From Actinomycetota bacterium (lineage in GTDB: Bacteria > Actinomycetota > Actinomycetes > Mycobacteriales > Mycobacteriaceae), in NCBI GenBank assembly GCA_005787665.1, contig SYAB01000314.1, positions 1 to 20,243 on the forward strand: a stretch of DNA of 20,243 bases. The letters are read 5' to 3'. This document shows positions 16,822 to 20,243 of this stretch, piece after piece; the stretch's first letter is position 1, and each line of letters begins with the position of its first letter. Below the pieces are notes generated by a model. The model made no database searches and had not been told where the DNA came from. It saw only the letters and a program-made list of their open reading frames with translations. The position numbers and the translations under genes are program-made.

Positions 16822-16862
16822 GCGCGGGATTGGACCCGGTTAACCAGGCACCAATCCCGCGC
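16822..16862 (+). terminator. 12-bp stem-loop downstream of esxA, likely terminator
   Basis: GCGCGGGATTGG at 16822-16833 is the exact reverse complement of CCAATCCCGCGC at 16851-16862, with a 17-nt loop. It begins 20 bp past the esxA stop. There is no downstream T-tract, which is common for mycobacterial terminators; a weaker GGTTT/AAACC stem follows at 16869-16886. Transcript stabilisation or processing is the alternative role. Confidence 0.55.
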
Positions 16863-16924
16863 TGAGCCGGTTTGGGGGCATCAAACCCCATGCATGATCG
16901 CCACAACTCACATCCACATCACTT

Positions 16925-16941
16925 CCTGACACTCTGTCAGG
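16925..16941 (+). promoter_or_regulatory. 17-bp palindrome upstream of espH, possible operator
   Basis: CCTGACA at 16925-16931 and TGTCAGG at 16935-16941 form a perfect 7-bp inverted repeat around CTC. It lies 55 bp before the espH start, after the esxA stem-loop. The place suits a regulator site or a leader hairpin for a separate espH transcript. I see no clear -35/-10 pair to go with it. Confidence 0.35.
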
Positions 16942-16995
16942 GCTCGGCCCCACGGCCGACATGGTTTGTACCGCCACCCATAGGGAAGGGACACG

Positions 16996-17598
16996 ATGGC
17001 GCAGCACCAGCCGGGCAACGATGACGACGGTCTCGGGGCCCTTGACTTCTCCTTCGACGACAACCGTTCGGAAGATTCGGACGCGCTGGGTTTCTACGGT
17101 CCTGACGACGCCGCCGATGCAGCGACGGCCCTTGATGATCTCCCCGAGTACGCGCCAGCCGAGAGCGGGAACGTCACGGCCGATCTGGAAGCCATTGATG
17201 CCGCCGCCGAGGTCGCCGAGGAGTCCGACGAGGAAGATGCCCTTCCGCTGTTCACGGTCACCAACCCACCCGAGACGGTGTCGGTGTCGGCCAACATGGA
17301 CGGCAGCATCCAGCGAGTCGAGTTGTCCGGCAAGGTCACCACCATGACCGAAGCCGAACTCGCCGCCGAAATTCTCGTCATCGCGGATTTGGCGCGGCAG
17401 AAGGGTTTGGCTGGCCAGCACGAGTTCGTCCTGGAGCAGGCCAACAACATCGACATCATGCGCGAGCTGGGAGCGGACGATCCCGAGGGCCTCAGCAGAT
17501 TCCTGGCGATGCCAGAGGGTGCGAATCTTCCCACACGTCAACAGGCGATCGCCGCGGAGGCAGAAGTCTTCGCCACCAGGTACACAGCTGGAGGCTGA
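16996..17598 (+). CDS. espH: EspH, ESX-1 secretion-associated protein (EspD/EspH family)
   Basis: 200 residues, against about 183 in M. tuberculosis EspH (Rv3867). The acidic, disordered-looking N-terminus (GNDDDG-LGALDFS, LDDLPEYAP) favours EspH over its paralogue EspD. The conserved core follows: LFTVTNPPETVSVS, MDGSIQRVELSGK, EILVIADLARQK and the end AAEAEVFATRY. EspH is a cytosolic protein reported to support stability and secretion of EspE. It is placed after esxA here, not between espG1 and eccA1 as in M. tuberculosis, and it precedes a large EspA/EspE-like gene by 63 bp, which is its likely client. The ribosome binding site is GGGAAGGG, with about 6 nt spacing. A small 5-bp stem (17608-17624) follows the stop. 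Confidence 0.9.
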   Translation: MAQHQPGNDDDGLGALDFSFDDNRSEDSDALGFYGPDDAADAATALDDLPEYAPAESGNVTADLEAIDAAAEVAEESDEEDALPLFTVTNPPETVSVSANMDGSIQRVELSGKVTTMTEAELAAEILVIADLARQKGLAGQHEFVLEQANNIDIMRELGADDPEGLSRFLAMPEGANLPTRQQAIAAEAEVFATRYTAGG

Positions 17599-17661
17599 GT
17601 CAGCGAGCGGCGGTTTATTCGCCGTCATGACATATCGCCCAAATTAGGACAGAGGAGTCAA

Positions 17662-19689
17662 ATGACAAACAGCCTATGGTGGTGGTGGGAGTCCGCTTGG
17701 TCTGGAAGCGCCGGCGCTCACGCCGCCACCCAATCGGGGATTAACTTTCAACACGACAATCTGAACAAAGAGTCATGGACCGAGTTGAGTGCTTCGATTA
17801 CCAATGCGCTACACGTCGCCGGAAAAACAGGTGTACTTGATTGGGCGTTCGGCAACGTTATGGTGGATCGACTTAATTCCGCGGAGAAACTGGCTCTGCA
17901 TGCCGAGATGCTGGCGAATAAAGTCACGTCTCAAGCTGTCGGCGACGTCGAAAGCCGCATTATCGATCGTTTTGAGCACAATATTCTCCCCGAAGTCAAA
18001 GGGGAAATGGCGGTCGTCAGGGACGCTGTAAGCGAGGGCTTGACTAAAACACAGGATGTAATCCTCGATGTTTACGGTAAGGCCAACCAGGTGGCCACCA
18101 ACCTTAAAATTTGGAAGTACCCCGTTCTCCCCCATTACACAGGGCCTGCTGGCCCTGGTCGCGTACATGGCCTGACCGAGCAAGAACTTCTGAAATTACG
18201 GGAAATGCATGGCGCTGAGTACGAAGGGGGGAAAGGCTGGTATCCGAACTACGACGCTACGGCTAAAGACAACCCTATCGAACAGAAACTGTTTACGAGA
18301 CTGAAACCGGATGTAGACCGCATTCCCGAATGCACAGACCCGCTTCGTTTTGGCGGCCCTCACCGTCAGGGCCCAGAAACCGAGACCTGGAACCGTAGTG
18401 TTCAGAACAACAACGTAGCTGGTCAGAACTTCAGAGATACCGTATCAGAGACTCGCGTGTACGACCAGAATTTGAATCCGAAGGTTACTGAGCGCACCAT
18501 GACGCGGACTCTCGAAGAATCGGACGCGCGTTATTTTAAAGTCGGAGGGCAGCAACCGGCGAGAACTATAGATGAATACAGCGTTAAGGAGTTCTACGAC
18601 GCCGATCAACGGTGCATAAAGCGAGTCGGGATATATGCCGACGGCACCCTGACGGAGAGCATATCGTACGACGCGCAGGGAGAGGTGGCGGCAAGTACGC
18701 GCACTTTGGAGGCCGGCGGCTTGAAGTATGAATCCACCCGAATTCGTGTCGGCGGCACGTCCCAAGTGACGAGTTTCAAAGTCAACGGTCAAGAAGTTCT
18801 GAAGGAAAAACTGCTTCTCGATGCGCCTCCCGACAAAAACGCGTACCTGCTCGAGCGGTACGAGGCTAAAGAGACCGCGAAGACGGCTGCTGAAGACGCT
18901 GCTAGGGCAGCTGCGCAGGATAAAGCTGATCTCGAGGCACACCGGCAAGGATGGTTGGAAGCCGCGCGCAAAGCAGCCGCTGACGAGCGAGAGTTGGAGG
19001 ACAAAGCCAGGGCGGCGCGACTCGTCGAACAGCAGGATTTGCTCGCCCGCCCGAAGGCCCCAATGAGGGAGGTCGACCCTACTCGGATGAAGGAAGGTAC
19101 CGACCCATCGATCTTTCTTCTCAATATGCTGGAGCACACACTTCTAGTGCTCCTGTTACTGACTGGGCTGGGCGATCCCGACGAGGGCGACCAGTTGGTG
19201 CAATCTAAAACGCCCCTGAAAGGGGCCTATAACGCCTTGGGTGCGGCGACGGCGAGCACTGACCAATGGTCCGGCGATGCCGCTCAGGCCTACAACGATG
19301 CGAATGACGCGTTAGTCAGGATCGTCGCGAAGATCGGTATTGACGGGTTGACCTTGGTCGGCGAAAAGTCGCTGGTCACGAAACTGCGAGATATCGTGCA
19401 AAGCGAAGCGAACGGATGGCTGTCGGGTGTGCAATACACCAGAATGGTGCTGTCGATCATTTTGGGTGTCGTCATGGTTTGCCAAGGCATCGCTCTGAAA
19501 ATCGCGAGGCTGAATCCGATGTGGTCTTACGCCTTTCAGATGACGGTCGTGACCAGTTTACTGACACCCTCTGTGGCCTACTTCAAGAAACTCCAGCGCT
19601 TATCGGAAGAAAATGCCTTGCTTATTGCGGGCCTCGCAGACGACTTGTGCGACCTCCGGCAACAAGTGGACGAAATAGCGGCGAATTGA
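17662..19689 (+). CDS. large putative ESX-1 substrate with C-terminal EspA/EspE-like domain
   Basis: 675 residues, ATG 17662, with AGAGGAG well spaced upstream. The N-terminus has WWWW at 6-9 and W13-S-G. Residues 40-145 look helical. About 262-380 is polar, with recurring short segments such as YDQNLN, YDADQR, YADGTL and YDAQGE that recall, weakly, YD-type beta repeats. Residues 398-462 are an Ala/Glu/Lys/Arg-rich coiled coil. A hydrophobic segment (483-501) leads into a C-terminal helical domain with W536-SGDAAQA-Y544, like the WxGxAAxxY turn of EspA and EspE, then two hydrophobic helices (593-613, 622-640) and a short coil. EspA/EspE normally carry this domain near the N-terminus, so the arrangement is unusual. 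espH precedes it and an EspC/EspF homologue follows by 37 bp. GC content is clearly below the ecc genes. Secretion is inferred; there is no terminal YxxxD. The first ~500 residues are unrecognised. Confidence 0.75.
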   Translation: MTNSLWWWWESAWSGSAGAHAATQSGINFQHDNLNKESWTELSASITNALHVAGKTGVLDWAFGNVMVDRLNSAEKLALHAEMLANKVTSQAVGDVESRIIDRFEHNILPEVKGEMAVVRDAVSEGLTKTQDVILDVYGKANQVATNLKIWKYPVLPHYTGPAGPGRVHGLTEQELLKLREMHGAEYEGGKGWYPNYDATAKDNPIEQKLFTRLKPDVDRIPECTDPLRFGGPHRQGPETETWNRSVQNNNVAGQNFRDTVSETRVYDQNLNPKVTERTMTRTLEESDARYFKVGGQQPARTIDEYSVKEFYDADQRCIKRVGIYADGTLTESISYDAQGEVAASTRTLEAGGLKYESTRIRVGGTSQVTSFKVNGQEVLKEKLLLDAPPDKNAYLLERYEAKETAKTAAEDAARAAAQDKADLEAHRQGWLEAARKAAADERELEDKARAARLVEQQDLLARPKAPMREVDPTRMKEGTDPSIFLLNMLEHTLLVLLLLTGLGDPDEGDQLVQSKTPLKGAYNALGAATASTDQWSGDAAQAYNDANDALVRIVAKIGIDGLTLVGEKSLVTKLRDIVQSEANGWLSGVQYTRMVLSIILGVVMVCQGIALKIARLNPMWSYAFQMTVVTSLLTPSVAYFKKLQRLSEENALLIAGLADDLCDLRQQVDEIAAN

Positions 19690-19726
19690 CGGCGCCACCA
19701 CAGCTTCAGCGGAAAGGATAAAACTT

Positions 19727-20011
19727 ATGAACCACGTGGCCGTCAATAAGGACTACTTGGCGAAACTTGCTCTGCAGCAACAAAAAGCTGCCGAGGCCTT
19801 CACCGCCGCTAAAGCAGATGTCCAGGGAATCGCCGAGTCGGTCAGTTCAACCCACGGTTTCGCGTGTCAACCCACAGTCAAGGCCATGAAAGAGGTGGAG
19901 GCCGCCCTATCCAACGCGATCACAGCGATGGCACAGTGCGCAAGCCGCCTCGAGACAAAGTTGAAAGATGCGGAAAGCCTCTATCGCAGCACGGATAACG
20001 AAGTTCTCTGA
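19727..20011 (+). CDS. EspC/EspF-family ESX-1 secretion-associated protein (DUF2580)
   Basis: 94 residues, against about 103 for EspC and EspF. It is a two-helix WXG100-like protein. The turn is STHGFAC at 41-47, matching THGPYC in EspC and LTHGSF in EspF. It ends with the export signal YxxxD (Y86-RST-D90). Cys47 sits where EspC has a Cys and EspF does not, so the exact orthology is open. EspC and EspF are secreted with EspA and EspE respectively; here the partner should be the 675-residue product just upstream. The Shine-Dalgarno GGAAAGGA precedes the ATG. GC content is lower than in the ecc genes, as for its partner. Confidence 0.85.
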   Translation: MNHVAVNKDYLAKLALQQQKAAEAFTAAKADVQGIAESVSSTHGFACQPTVKAMKEVEAALSNAITAMAQCASRLETKLKDAESLYRSTDNEVL

Positions 20012-20063
20012 CTTTTGCATCTCGACCGGCGGATCCGTCGGGCGAGGCCCGGGTGACTATCGG

Positions 20064-20075
20064 TTGACTGGTCAA
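20064..20075. repeat. short palindrome at the tail-to-tail gene junction
   Basis: TTGAC at 20064-20068 and GTCAA at 20071-20075 form an inverted repeat with a 2-bp centre. It overlaps the presumed stop codon of the minus-strand gene. A near-perfect CCG-CGGATCCG-CGG dyad lies about 35 bp to the left. Either may help end converging transcripts; both are short and could be chance. Confidence 0.25.
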
Positions 20076-20243
20076 TCACGCGGACTTCCAGTAGCAATTT
20101 CACGCTCGGCCTGCTCCCCGCTACCCGTGGCGGCACCCTCCACCGGAGCGCGTCCGGCAACGGCCACACCACCGGTGGCACCCGCCGCCCGATCCGGATC
20201 ACCACCGACATCATTGGCCGGGTCCGCACCGGCCGGCTCGGGA
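20072..20243 (-). CDS. 3' end of an unidentified minus-strand gene, truncated by window edge
   Basis: Read on the minus strand, the frame is open from the window edge to a TGA at 20074-20072 and gives 56 residues. They are rich in Ala, Gly, Pro, Asp and Glu (for example GADPANDVGGDPDRAAGATG) and end EREIATGSPRD. First codon positions are strongly G-biased, as in real high-GC coding DNA, and no start is needed because the gene begins outside. Such low-complexity acidic tails occur in Esp and PPE proteins of ESX loci, and M. tuberculosis has minus-strand esp genes further along. I cannot identify it; a chance open frame is possible. Confidence 0.45.
   Translation of the reverse strand, partial: PEPAGADPANDVGGDPDRAAGATGGVAVAGRAPVEGAATGSGEQAEREIATGSPRD

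Noticed and set aside
17662..19689. The 675-aa protein as a polymorphic toxin with the 94-aa protein as its immunity protein
   Set aside because: The C-terminus is EspA/EspE-like helical sequence, not a toxin domain, and the small gene has the EspC/EspF turn motif and YxxxD export signal, so a secretion partner fits better.
19981..20229. An 82-codon minus-strand ORF at the right edge
   Set aside because: Arg/Pro/Ser-rich composition and overlap with the EspC/F-like gene make it less credible than the neighbouring minus frame ending at 20072.

Overview
The window is high-GC actinobacterial DNA carrying the ESX-1 type VII secretion locus of a mycobacterium. EspG1, EccA1, EccB1, EccCa1, EccCb1, PPE68, EsxB, EsxA and EspH can all be recognised against the M. 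tuberculosis proteins, recalled from memory. Several differences from M. tuberculosis (neighbouring genes, no PE35 next to PPE68, moved esp genes) point to a non-tuberculous species. I cannot name the species.

Layout, left to right. (1) Positions 2-6305 hold a tight plus-strand operon unrelated to ESX-1: the 3' part of a Pls/PosA-type membrane nonribosomal peptide synthetase, a short M1 metallopeptidase, a polysaccharide-flippase-like membrane protein, a family 2 glycosyltransferase and a DUF2304 membrane protein. Three of its four junctions are 4-bp GTGA overlaps. It looks like a unit for making, modifying and moving an envelope peptide or glycoconjugate; the product cannot be read from the sequence. 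(2) Positions 6306-6527 are a leader region with a 27-codon upstream ORF, in frame with espG1 but closed by a TAA. (3) Positions 6528-14573 hold espG1-eccA1-eccB1-eccCa1-eccCb1. Three of the four junctions are ATGA overlaps and eccB1 follows eccA1 by 3 bp: the chaperone, cytosolic ATPase and membrane ATPase core. (4) Positions 14574-16801 hold PPE68, esxB and esxA. The PE35 gene that normally precedes PPE68 is missing, and the PPE68-esxB gap holds a duplicated hairpin and a dyad. A 12-bp stem-loop follows esxA. (5) Positions 16996-20011 hold espH, a 675-codon gene and a 94-codon EspC/EspF-family gene. (6) The last ~170 bases probably hold the 3' end of an unidentified minus-strand gene.

The most interesting part is block 5. 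In M. tuberculosis espE and espF lie upstream of espG1, and espH follows espG1. Here none of these flank espG1, and an espH-large substrate-espC/F module sits beyond esxA. The large protein is not an ordinary EspA or EspE: an EspA/EspE-like helical domain is at its C-terminus, behind about 500 residues I do not recognise (W-rich N-terminus, helical segment, possible beta-repeat region, Ala/Glu/Lys-rich coiled coil). Its DNA is visibly lower in GC than the conserved ESX genes. I infer an accessory ESX-1 substrate, with EspH as candidate chaperone and the 94-aa protein as the co-secreted partner carrying the YxxxD export signal.
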